From Planctomycetota bacterium (GTDB lineage Bacteria; Planctomycetota; UBA8108; UBA1146; JAJFFE01): a stretch of DNA of 32,133 nucleotides. The position numbers and the translations under genes were made by a program. This document shows positions 8,384 through 15,402 of the stretch, piece by piece (within the stretch, counting starts at the first letter, position 1; every line of letters starts with the position of its first letter). The notes below the pieces were generated by a model, which saw only the letters and a list, made by a program, of their open reading frames with translations, did no database searches and had not been told where the DNA came from. The stretch lies in contig JAJFFE010000167.1 in assembly GCA_021776775.1 (NCBI GenBank), positions 1-32,133 on the forward strand. Reading direction: 5' to 3'.

Positions 8384-10144
8384 TTACTCCTCCACGACGA
8401 GGTCGGAGTCGGGTTCCGCTTGGCACGCGAGCACGAAACCCGCCTCCTTGTCCTCAGGATCAAGGCCGTCTTCGCATGGCATATGCGCCGAGCCAGACAC
8501 GAGTTCGACCATGCAGCTTCCGCAGGTACCGACCCGGCACGAGTTGTCGATCTCGATGCCCAGTTCGTCGGCCACGTCGAGCACCGTCTGTCCGTCACCA
8601 CACTTGCCACTTTTTCCTGAGCGACTGAACTTGACGGCGAATCCAGACTCGGGGACCGGTGCGGCGCGCTCTCTCGTCGGCCTCGGCTTCGCCGCAGGGC
8701 CGAACGCTTCGGTTCTGATGTTGCCGGGGGGGACTTTCAAATCGGCGAGCATGGAGCCGAGGGCGTCCATCATGGGTGGGGGGCCGCAGACGTGAATCCG
8801 CCGGTTTCCTATGTCCGGTACCGAGCCTGCGATCATCTCCTTCGTGATGTGACCCTGGAGGCCCATCCAGTCGGTACCGGGGTCGCGGGTCATCGTGGCG
8901 ACAACCTTGAGATTGGCGTGGCGATGCTGCAGGAACTCGAGCTCTTCGCGGAAGATGAACAAGTTCGACGTGCGACAGGAGTAGAGGAGAGTGATCTCCC
9001 CGGGCCATGCACGGTCCGTGAGATAACGGATGACCGTCATTAGCGGCGTGATACCGACTCCGCCTCCGATGAGCACGATCGAGTCACTTTCGCTGCCGTC
9101 GAACGTGAATACTCCGGAGGGGGCAGACAGTCTCAGTTTCTCCCCGGACTGGATGCTCCCGCAAAGATGGCTGGAAACGACTCCGTCAGGTTCCGCCTTC
9201 ACCGTGAGCTCGATGTAGTCTCGTTGAGTCGGCGAGGAAGCGATGGTGTAGCATCGCTTGTGTTCCTTTTCGGCGGTCGCGACCGTCAGTGTTACGAATT
9301 GCCCCGGCCGAAACGCGAACGGGATCGCGTTTCCTTCGGTCTCCACGAGTCGGAGCGTTTTGACCTCCGGAGTTTCCTCAGTGACCAGTGCGACTTTCAG
9401 TTCGCCGTTCCACTTGGAACCCGTTGGGGGCGGGGAGGGTGTCGCTGGTTCGGAGGTGCCCGCCGCAACGGTTTGCGGTGATGCGATCGGGATTGGTTCG
9501 ATTGCCTTCGCCCGCTGGGAGAGCTCCTGAATCAGAGCCGAAGCTCGTTGCATTTTGTGGAAGTACATCCAAAGCATGATCGTGGCGAACCCGATGAGCA
9601 CGACCATCGAGATGAAATGGAACCAGCCAAGGCCTAAGATCCCGCCGTGGCGCGTCCCGCTTGCCGCGGGTTCGGTGAGACTCATCTCCTTCTTGAACCA
9701 CTGGAGGGCAACGTTTTGCGGGAGTTGACCGTCCCGGAGTGCTCTGTGTGCAGCCAGTCCGCTCTCGAACTGAGCCAAGCCCTCCCGAAGTAGAGTGGTC
9801 GCGTCCTGCATGGCAGAGAAATCGGAACCCGATGCGACGGCGGTCAGCTGAGCGATCGCTTCCGTCATGGCGCCTGCGCCGCTCTTCATTCTTTCGTGTG
9901 CCTCGGCCTCGAATTCTGCTCGTTTCTCCGCGGGTAAGGCGGGCATGTCCATGAGTGTTGGATAGGTGTCCTTGGGCGGCGGGACACCCATCTTCTCCAT
10001 CATGCCGCCCATGCCGTTGCCCTCGGCCGGCTTCGAAGTCGGCTGTGTGCCCTGTTGCTCCGGATGGTGGCTGAGATGCTCTTCCTCAGAAATCTGCGCG
10101 GTGACCCTGGGGGTCAGCAGAAGCAAGAGTAGGAACCACTTCAT
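8384..10144 (-). CDS. Membrane-anchored NAD(P)H:FAD oxidoreductase with C-terminal 2Fe-2S ferredoxin domain
   Basis: 586 residues from the ATG at 10144 (AGGAAG 7 nt upstream). Order: signal peptide; periplasmic linker with Met/Gly (MGGMMEKMG); a helical domain to about residue 150; a membrane helix (about 168-194); then cytoplasmic FAD domain (RCYTIASSP, 297-305), NAD(P) domain (GGGVGITP, 360-367; CGPPPM, 453-458) and a plant-type ferredoxin with Cys536, 541, 544 and 574. The last three domains match the phenol-hydroxylase-reductase/Hcr group. The periplasmic N-terminal helical domain plus membrane helix is unusual for that group. It should oxidise NAD(P)H in the cytoplasm and pass electrons to the neighbouring membrane cytochrome. 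The gene starts 10 nt after the Met-rich gene ends. Confidence 0.88.
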   Translation of the reverse strand: MKWFLLLLLLTPRVTAQISEEEHLSHHPEQQGTQPTSKPAEGNGMGGMMEKMGVPPPKDTYPTLMDMPALPAEKRAEFEAEAHERMKSGAGAMTEAIAQLTAVASGSDFSAMQDATTLLREGLAQFESGLAAHRALRDGQLPQNVALQWFKKEMSLTEPAASGTRHGGILGLGWFHFISMVVLIGFATIMLWMYFHKMQRASALIQELSQRAKAIEPIPIASPQTVAAGTSEPATPSPPPTGSKWNGELKVALVTEETPEVKTLRLVETEGNAIPFAFRPGQFVTLTVATAEKEHKRCYTIASSPTQRDYIELTVKAEPDGVVSSHLCGSIQSGEKLRLSAPSGVFTFDGSESDSIVLIGGGVGITPLMTVIRYLTDRAWPGEITLLYSCRTSNLFIFREELEFLQHRHANLKVVATMTRDPGTDWMGLQGHITKEMIAGSVPDIGNRRIHVCGPPPMMDALGSMLADLKVPPGNIRTEAFGPAAKPRPTRERAAPVPESGFAVKFSRSGKSGKCGDGQTVLDVADELGIEIDNSCRVGTCGSCMVELVSGSAHMPCEDGLDPEDKEAGFVLACQAEPDSDLVVEE

Positions 10145-10154
10145 GGTCGACTTC

Positions 10155-11042
10155 CTAATGGTTGTGCTCGTCGGAGGCGGGTTCGCCTTTAAGACGTCCA
10201 ATCTGATCCTTTGAAAGCGTTATGGCGGCGCGTCCGACCGATCGAATGAAGGAGATGCGCTTCTCGGCAGTGAGAGTCCCGATCTCACGGATCTTCTCCT
10301 CGATCCCGGCTGCATTGGGTTGATCTGCGCTGGTCAGGACCCACAGTTCCTGCTCGAGTTCGTCGATCTGGCGACCTACCGAGCTTTGCTTGAGCGTTTC
10401 ACCCTCGCGAATCGTGTTGAGGGTCTTGAGCTGCTCCTCGGAGAGCTCCAAATGATCTGCGTGGTCGACAAAGAAACCCGTGGCACCGATGTGGTAGATG
10501 TGAGAAGCGCCAGGGAACCCGGGGAGGGCAGAGACGTCGTGGGCGGTCTTGTCGACGCTGGCGCCCATGTCGCCCATCATCTTCATACCCATCATCTTCT
10601 TCCCCATGCCCATGCCCTTGTTCTTGCCCATCCCCATGGAACCGGTCGTTTGCTGGTCGTTCCCCATCTTGATTCCGCCCCCGGACATCATTCCCATCCC
10701 GCCGGATTTGGACTTCTTCTTCATCATTCCCATCGACATTCCACTGCTCTTCTTGCCACCTCCCATCATGTCCATTCCCATGCGCATCATTTTCATGCCC
10801 ACGGCCACATTTTGGGATCCGTCGCTGGCGTTCTTGCTGGTGTGTTCGGCATTGAGAGAGGACTCGAGCTTGGCCATCGCAGCGCGGAGTTCCGCGAGCT
10901 GTGCCGTGAGGGATGAAGAGTCGGGCTGCGTCGATGGATTGTGTTGCGTCGTTGGGTTGGGACGTGACTCTTGTGCGATGGCCAGGCAGCCGACGAGTAT
11001 CGTTGCGGCGGCGAAGGTGGCGGCTATGGTTCTCTTGTACAT
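10155..11042 (-). CDS. Met-rich periplasmic metal-binding protein (CpxP/Spy/ZraP-like C-terminus)
   Basis: 295 residues; ATG at 11042 with AGGA about 7 nt upstream. The signal ends either as a lipobox (ILVGC, Cys19) or at AIA-Q. A Thr/Ser/Pro/Gln linker and one coiled helix (residues 44-64) follow. Residues 83-159 hold 25 Met within 77 residues, mixed with Gly and Lys, a composition known from periplasmic Cu(I)-binding proteins. Residues 190-285 (LELSEEQLKTL, then DELEQELW and TLSKDQIGRL) match the LTxxQ-type helical hairpin of CpxP/Spy/ZraP metal-stress proteins. It is likely a periplasmic copper buffer or chaperone. A similar short Met/Gly run occurs in the next gene's N-terminus, suggesting they interact or share a metal. 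Confidence 0.8.
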   Translation of the reverse strand: MYKRTIAATFAAATILVGCLAIAQESRPNPTTQHNPSTQPDSSSLTAQLAELRAAMAKLESSLNAEHTSKNASDGSQNVAVGMKMMRMGMDMMGGGKKSSGMSMGMMKKKSKSGGMGMMSGGGIKMGNDQQTTGSMGMGKNKGMGMGKKMMGMKMMGDMGASVDKTAHDVSALPGFPGASHIYHIGATGFFVDHADHLELSEEQLKTLNTIREGETLKQSSVGRQIDELEQELWVLTSADQPNAAGIEEKIREIGTLTAEKRISFIRSVGRAAITLSKDQIGRLKGEPASDEHNH

Positions 11043-11095
11043 GTCTTGTTCCTAACTCTTGGTTCAGAATCGAAGGGCCGATTCTCTTTCTTGTG

Positions 11096-12430
11096 TTAAC
11101 TCAGAAGTCGTTGTAGGCCGTACAGGGTTCCGAGTCCGGCGGCGTAGCCAACGGCGATGACCGGTGCCCACTTCAGGTGCTGTGTGAATGTGTACTTGCC
11201 GTCGGTTAGGCCCAGGAGGGCGACGCCGGCAGCCGATCCGATGGCGAGGAGTGACCCTCCGGCTCCGACAGCGAGGGTCAGAACGAGCCAGTCGAAAGTG
11301 CTCATGGAGGGATCCATGGTCAGAACGGCGTAGGTGACCGGGACATTGTCGAGAAGTGCAGACAGCACTCCGAGCAGGACGTTCGCGGTGTCGACCCCGA
11401 GACTGCCGTAGAGACCGGCTGCGAGTCGATCCAGATGACCCATCGCGCCGAGACCTCCGACACACATGATGACGCCGAAGAAGAAGAGCAGAGTGTCCCA
11501 CTCGACGCTGGCCACGTTCTCGAAGGCCTTGTGTCCAGGGTGAGCGTGCTCGCCTCTTCGTCGGCAGTCGAAGTAACAGTAGATCATGTAGTAGCCCAAC
11601 CCCGTGGTCATGCCGAGGAACGGCGGGAGGTGGAGCCATGCGTGGAAGGTCACCGCAGTGGCGACGGTCGCCACGAAAAGCAGCACGAGAACCCACCAGT
11701 CTTCCTGTAGGGGGACGCGCGTTGGGCTGACTCCGGCCTTCCCAGGTCGAAGCGTGAGTGCGATGACAGATGCAGGAACCAGCCAGGTCACGAGTGCGGG
11801 GACGATGAGCAGCATGAACGAGAGGGTTGGCACTTTCCCCGCTTGCCAGATCATGAGCGTCGTGATGTCGCCGAACGGGGAGAAGGCACCACCTGAGTTC
11901 GCCGCGATGACCACGTTCGTGCATCCCGCTGCGATGAAGCGCCGGTCGGACCCACCAATCCCAACGACGAGGGCTCCCGTGAGCACCGCGGTCGTGAGAT
12001 TGTCAGCGATCGGTGAGAGGGCAAAGGCCGCAGCACCAGTAACCCAGAATCCCGTACGGGCACTCAGACGACGCTCGAGAAGCCACGTGCAGATCCGTTG
12101 GAAGACACCTTTCTGGTCGATCGCTCGGACGTACGTGACGGCGGTAAGGACGAAGAGGAACAGGGCACCGTACTCACCGAGACTGCGCATCAGCTCGGCT
12201 CTAACCTCGTCGGCGTCTTTCGCGTTGAAGATCGCTAGCGCCCAGATTGCTCCCGACGCGACGAGGAGAGGTGCCGACTTGCGCAGTCTTGTACGGTCTT
12301 CGATCAGAACGAGGATGTAGGCTGCCGCAAACACGGCGAGTCCCCAGTGGCCAGCGCTCGAAACCTCAGGGGTTGCGATGTCGTGGACGTTCAACGTTGC
12401 GCTTGGTGTCATCGTCTGAGTCATCACCAT
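11096..12430 (-). CDS. nhaD: NhaD-family sodium/proton antiporter
   Basis: About 444 residues from the ATG at 12430, chosen because GGAGG lies 9 nt upstream; an in-frame reading to 12523 adds 31 residues without a better site. About 11-12 hydrophobic helices. Ion-transporter family signatures: SPIADNLTTAVLTGAL, AANSGGAFSPFGDITTLMIW, and near the C-terminus LLDNVPVTYAVL, the paired re-entrant motifs with conserved Asp/Asn of NhaD antiporters. The family exchanges Na+ or Li+ for protons across the inner membrane. Its place in a copper and electron-transfer operon is unexpected; it may balance charge or pH when electrons are exported. It is the second gene, 200 nt after the Cys-rich protein and about 50 nt before the Met-rich gene. 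Confidence 0.88.
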   Translation of the reverse strand: MVMTQTMTPSATLNVHDIATPEVSSAGHWGLAVFAAAYILVLIEDRTRLRKSAPLLVASGAIWALAIFNAKDADEVRAELMRSLGEYGALFLFVLTAVTYVRAIDQKGVFQRICTWLLERRLSARTGFWVTGAAAFALSPIADNLTTAVLTGALVVGIGGSDRRFIAAGCTNVVIAANSGGAFSPFGDITTLMIWQAGKVPTLSFMLLIVPALVTWLVPASVIALTLRPGKAGVSPTRVPLQEDWWVLVLLFVATVATAVTFHAWLHLPPFLGMTTGLGYYMIYCYFDCRRRGEHAHPGHKAFENVASVEWDTLLFFFGVIMCVGGLGAMGHLDRLAAGLYGSLGVDTANVLLGVLSALLDNVPVTYAVLTMDPSMSTFDWLVLTLAVGAGGSLLAIGSAAGVALLGLTDGKYTFTQHLKWAPVIAVGYAAGLGTLYGLQRLLS

Positions 12431-12630
12431 CACGTCGGCCTCCGGTTGGTGGGCGACCTGAGTCATGTCCGTTGCGTTCGGGGAGTCGCGGCGCAACGGC
12501 AGAAGTTGCCGAGGCGCGAGCAAATCCGTGGCGACCGATCTTCACGCCAGTGCCGATGTCGATCCCGTTGGATGGACGCACTGTTGGCGTTGTGACCGCC
12601 TACGATTGTGGATGTGGGAGGGAGAGCTGC

Positions 12631-13053
12631 TTAGGCTCGACCCTGCACTCCGGGCAGAACGGTATTGTGAGGGGGACCACGTTGGTGGGGCGTCGGCAGG
12701 AGGAATGGCAAGCGAGCAGCAGCCAAAGCCGGCGCAATCACAACCGTGCGCGAGGAGAGCGCGGGCGGTGAATCGCTGGGACAGAGGGCCGTCTCTTTGG
12801 GCGCCGGTTCTGGCGCCGTCGCGTCCTTCTTGTGGTGAGCGCAGCCACACAGATCGGACGGCCGAGACCCCGTGGTGCCGGTGGCAGGGTCGTCGCTATT
12901 GGAGTGAGAGCAACACCCTCCAGAGTCGTGGTGAGCTGAAGCGGTCGAGTCCGAAGTGCAGCCATGCCCGGTCACGCAGCAACAGAGGCCGAAGCTCGAG
13001 AAGAGCATGGCCCCTAGCGCGATCCAACAGGCTGACTTCTGAACTACGGTCAT
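12631..13053 (-). CDS. Cys/His-rich exported protein, first gene of the metal operon
   Basis: 140 residues from the ATG at 13053 (a codon at 13119 would lie over the predicted promoter). A hydrophobic signal (IALGAMLFSSFGL) runs straight into CCC, and the first 70 mature residues hold clustered Cys and His: CCCVTGHGC, SAHHDSGGCCSHS, LCGCAHHKK. The second half is Pro/Ala-rich with a hydrophobic stretch. The composition fits a soft-metal-binding protein acting outside the cytoplasm. As the promoter-proximal gene it would be the first made on induction. I know no named family. It may be anchored by its N-terminus rather than cleaved. Confidence 0.55.
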   Translation of the reverse strand: MTVVQKSACWIALGAMLFSSFGLCCCVTGHGCTSDSTASAHHDSGGCCSHSNSDDPATGTTGSRPSDLCGCAHHKKDATAPEPAPKETALCPSDSPPALSSRTVVIAPALAAARLPFLLPTPHQRGPPHNTVLPGVQGRA

Positions 13054-13090
13054 TCCGGGACCCCAACCTTTCGACGACCTCAACAAGCAA

Positions 13091-13119
13091 ACCATAGACC
13101 AGAGTGTGGTCTCTTGCAA
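13091..13119 (-). promoter_or_regulatory. Predicted promoter and operator of the metal operon
   Basis: On the minus strand there is a -35-like TTGCAA (13114-13119), a 17-nt spacer and a -10-like TATGGT (13091-13096), about 38 nt before the first gene of the operon. The spacer carries a perfect inverted repeat AGACCA-N5-TGGTCT (13096-13112), ideally placed for a regulator to act on polymerase. With a 17-nt spacer it fits a repressor better than a MerR-type activator, which needs 19-20 nt. The regulator gene is not in the window. Confidence 0.45.
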
Positions 13120-13418
13120 GCACTGGAAACGCAGGACAGTCCGAGTCGAGCCTTGAGAATGGGGCCGGATGATGTCTCAAGTCTGAGAATCTCCCCATCC
13201 CCTTTTCCGAAGCGATCCCGTTGGTGGATCCTCCATTGGTTGACTCTTGATCCGAGCAACGGCGGCAGATCTAGGTCGGTTCCACGCGTGACGCAGTTTA
13301 GTTCACATGAATGGAGAACGAGGTGTTGTGGCTCACACTGTCGGTTCAACGGCTGCGTTCGGAGTTCGAGTGCTTCTGGCAATTCTGGCTGATCGACTGA
13401 GCTGAGATTCTCGTTCTT
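13120..13418. other. Intergenic region upstream of the metal operon
   Basis: About 300 bp between the operon promoter and the end of the RadC-like gene. No open frame here has a ribosome site or a recognisable product. It probably separates the stable chromosomal locus from the accessory island. I see no clear terminator or attachment-site repeat. Confidence 0.4.
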
Positions 13419-14072
13419 TCATTCGTCTCGTACCGAGTAGAAGCGTTCGCGTGATACTACCAAGAAGTCGAGGAGATCGACGCCGATGACTCGACCTGCG
13501 GCAGATAGTCGTTGGTAGATGGCGTAGTCCTCTCGCGACGGATCGCAGTTACCCGAGGGGTGATTGTGTCCGGCGATGATCGAAGCCGCGTTGTTTAGGA
13601 TCGCAGCCTTGTAGACTTCGCGTGGGTGAACCAAGGAGGCGGCGAGGGTGCCGACGGAGACGGTCTCAACGGCGGTGACTTGGTTGCGGACGTCGAGGTG
13701 GAGCGTGACAAAGTGCTCGCGGTCCTTGTGTCCGATCAGATCTTGGAGCATGCCGGCTGCGTCTGCGGGTCCACGTACTGTGGATATGGGCTCTCGAACG
13801 TAGTCGGAGAGTTCGGTGGTGACCAGGCTGACGCGACTCCTCGGCGTGGCGGTCGCTTCGGTACGTACAATGTTCTTCGCCAGCTCGTAGGCGGATTTGG
13901 TTCGGTGCCGATGGCGATTCTCTATGGCGCGTCGCAGAAGGGGGTCGGGTTCGCCGCCTCTCTGCCAGTCGGCGATTCGTTCCCGAGCGGCGGCCGGCTG
14001 TAGGTAGCCTCCCGCTTCGACGAGAGCGTGCGCCAGGAGGTGTTCGTACTTCGATGGGCGTGTGTCTTTCAT
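13419..14072 (-). CDS. RadC-like JAB/MPN-domain protein
   Basis: 217 residues from the ATG at 14072; a TTG at 14132, 7 nt after the upstream gene, is the alternative. I prefer the ATG because an A-rich TTCAAAAG box lies 27-29 nt upstream, as for other genes of the island. The C-terminal half is the RadC domain: metal site in AGHNHPSGNCDPSREDY (HxH plus Asp) and a typical ending LLDFLVVSRERFYSV. RadC-like JAB proteins are frequent on plasmids, phages and integrative elements. Their biochemical role is unsettled despite the old DNA-repair name. The first 100 residues are charged and unassigned. It follows the gp88-like gene on the same strand. Confidence 0.85.
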   Translation of the reverse strand: MKDTRPSKYEHLLAHALVEAGGYLQPAAARERIADWQRGGEPDPLLRRAIENRHRHRTKSAYELAKNIVRTEATATPRSRVSLVTTELSDYVREPISTVRGPADAAGMLQDLIGHKDREHFVTLHLDVRNQVTAVETVSVGTLAASLVHPREVYKAAILNNAASIIAGHNHPSGNCDPSREDYAIYQRLSAAGRVIGVDLLDFLVVSRERFYSVRDE

Positions 14073-14138
14073 GTGGCGGAGAGAGGCGAATCGCTTTTGA
14101 ATCTTGAACTGAATTGCCCCACTCTCGGCCAATGAGTC

Positions 14139-14825
14139 TTAGTAGCAGCGTCGACAGGCCCAGCATCCAGAAACTTCATCGCGAGAAGCCGGACAATCCG
14201 TCGGGTGAGTCGGGACAGCTTTAGCGTGCGGAGTCCGTGGCCCATGGAGAGGAAAGGTGACCGCCACTTCGAGCGGCGCGGGCGGATCGTTCGGGCGACG
14301 CAGGTAGGCCCGTCGGTTCACCGGGACGGACTGTTCGATGTATTCGAGCGCGGACGGGGGTGTGCCCGCGTCGAGACTGAACATGAGGTGCGGTAACGCT
14401 TCGTGTGTGTCGACCCTCCGCGTGAATTCCCAGGTCTGACCACCAAGCTCATGGATCTTCTCGACGAGGTAGCGATGGCTCGGCAGGACTTCGCCGCTTC
14501 CCGCGAGTCGAACGGCTCGGCCCGCAGCCTCGTCGACCACCGTGTGTGCGACGCGGTCCGGGTCCTTTTCGATCATTTGCTGAATCGCGACGCTCTTGAG
14601 TACGGCCTGCCGGTACGCCTGCCGTCCTTGTGCCGCGTAACAAACAGCAGCACAGACGGCTGTGGGCCGGCAGTTGATCAGGGGGAGATCCAGAGACACC
14701 GAGCATTTGGAGTTCTGAGCGAGAATAGGGAGGTCCCAGCGGACTCGATCTTGGATCTCGGACTCGGTAAAGCTCTGCTCCTTCGCGACTCGTTGAGCGT
14801 GGAGGGAGGGCTTGGGGTTCTTCAT
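14139..14825 (-). CDS. gp88-like cysteine-rich phage/plasmid protein
   Basis: About 228 residues from the ATG at 14825. A Cys cluster near the N-terminal third (CRPTAVCAAVCYAAQGR), a central Val/Asp-rich helix region and a Cys-rich end (CPASRDEVSGCWACRRC) reproduce the layout of the phage Gene-product-88 family, whose function is unknown. The middle loop RLAGSGEVLPSHRYLVEKI corresponds to the conserved R..GSGD/E segment. A CTTAAG box lies 29 nt before the ATG and no Shine-Dalgarno site is evident, suggesting a leaderless message. It probably forms a two-gene unit with the RadC-like gene. The family call is by pattern only. Confidence 0.55.
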   Translation of the reverse strand: MKNPKPSLHAQRVAKEQSFTESEIQDRVRWDLPILAQNSKCSVSLDLPLINCRPTAVCAAVCYAAQGRQAYRQAVLKSVAIQQMIEKDPDRVAHTVVDEAAGRAVRLAGSGEVLPSHRYLVEKIHELGGQTWEFTRRVDTHEALPHLMFSLDAGTPPSALEYIEQSVPVNRRAYLRRPNDPPAPLEVAVTFPLHGPRTPHAKAVPTHPTDCPASRDEVSGCWACRRCY

Positions 14826-14845
14826 CGGTCCCAAGCAGTCCCGAG

Positions 14846-14857
14846 GTCCTTAAGGAC
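14846..14857 (-). promoter_or_regulatory. CTTAAG box inside a 12-bp palindrome
   Basis: GTCCTTAAGGAC is a perfect palindrome. Its core CTTAAG (14849-14854) begins 29 nt before the ATG at 14825, the same distance as before four other island genes. Two roles are possible: a TATA-like promoter core for the minus-strand gene, and an operator in the divergent spacer between 14825 and 14956. Confidence 0.45.
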
Positions 14858-14926
14858 TTTCCACTGGCGATACCGGCTGTTGTCGTCGTCGGGTCCGTCG
14901 AGCCTGTGGGTCTTGCTGGGTGATCT

Positions 14927-14932
14927 CTAAAG
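14927..14932 (+). promoter_or_regulatory. CTAAAG promoter-like box
   Basis: CTAAAG begins 29 nt before the ATG at 14956. It is one substitution away from the CTTAAG boxes found at the same place before other island genes. Its position is the main reason to choose 14956 as the start of the following gene. Confidence 0.4.
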
Positions 14933-14955
14933 AACATGCCGATCGCTCTCTGGGC

Positions 14956-15402
14956 ATGGGGTTGATACGAATCATTGGGAGAACACGCTCTCGCTCGTTC
15001 TCGGAGCGATTAGAGGCGAGTGTCCGCCGGATCGTCATGCGGCTCCCTGAGGGAGATAGGAGTGCTCCGGAGGCGGACCTCGTGGTGGCCGAGATGGCGT
15101 TGATTCTCGATCACCTGGGTCAGGAACGGGCAGCGGCAGGAAGGACTCTGACGGAACTCCAGGACAAGCGTTGGTCGTCACGGCTGGACCTCAAGATGGT
15201 CCTCCATACCACGCGGTACCAGCCGTTTCCTCCGGAAGAACGGGACCCGATTCTCAAGAGGCTGGATCGAATCGATCGAGACGAACGCGGAGTGCGCGAG
15301 TCGGCACTCTCGCGCGAGCACGCTCACCACACTCGGCTTCTCGAGCTCATTCAGCGACACGCGATACTCACGGGGGAGGAGCCATGGATGCCGAGAGATT
15401 GA
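14956..15402 (+). CDS. Hypothetical protein upstream of the HerA-like ATPase
   Basis: 148 residues, rich in Arg, Glu and Leu and predicted to be almost wholly alpha-helical with coiled-coil character (AEMALILDHLGQERAAAGR, LLELIQRHAIL). No metal motif, signal or membrane segment. The start at 14956 is chosen for the box 29 nt upstream; GTG at 14920 is possible. Its end overlaps the start of the ATPase gene by 19 nt, so the two proteins are probably made together. A small helical partner next to a HerA-type ATPase often serves as an adaptor, but no family is recognised here. Confidence 0.6.
   Translation: MGLIRIIGRTRSRSFSERLEASVRRIVMRLPEGDRSAPEADLVVAEMALILDHLGQERAAAGRTLTELQDKRWSSRLDLKMVLHTTRYQPFPPEERDPILKRLDRIDRDERGVRESALSREHAHHTRLLELIQRHAILTGEEPWMPRD

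Noticed and set aside
10320..10916. Long His-rich open frame on the plus strand
   Set aside because: It is antisense to the Met-rich gene. ATG-rich sequence read backwards gives CAT (His). No ribosome site or independent support.
13419..14072. RadC-like JAB protein as part of the E1/E2 system
   Set aside because: The E2-E1-JAB protein has its own JAB domain, and the RadC-like gene is 3.7 kb away on the other strand with a different neighbour.
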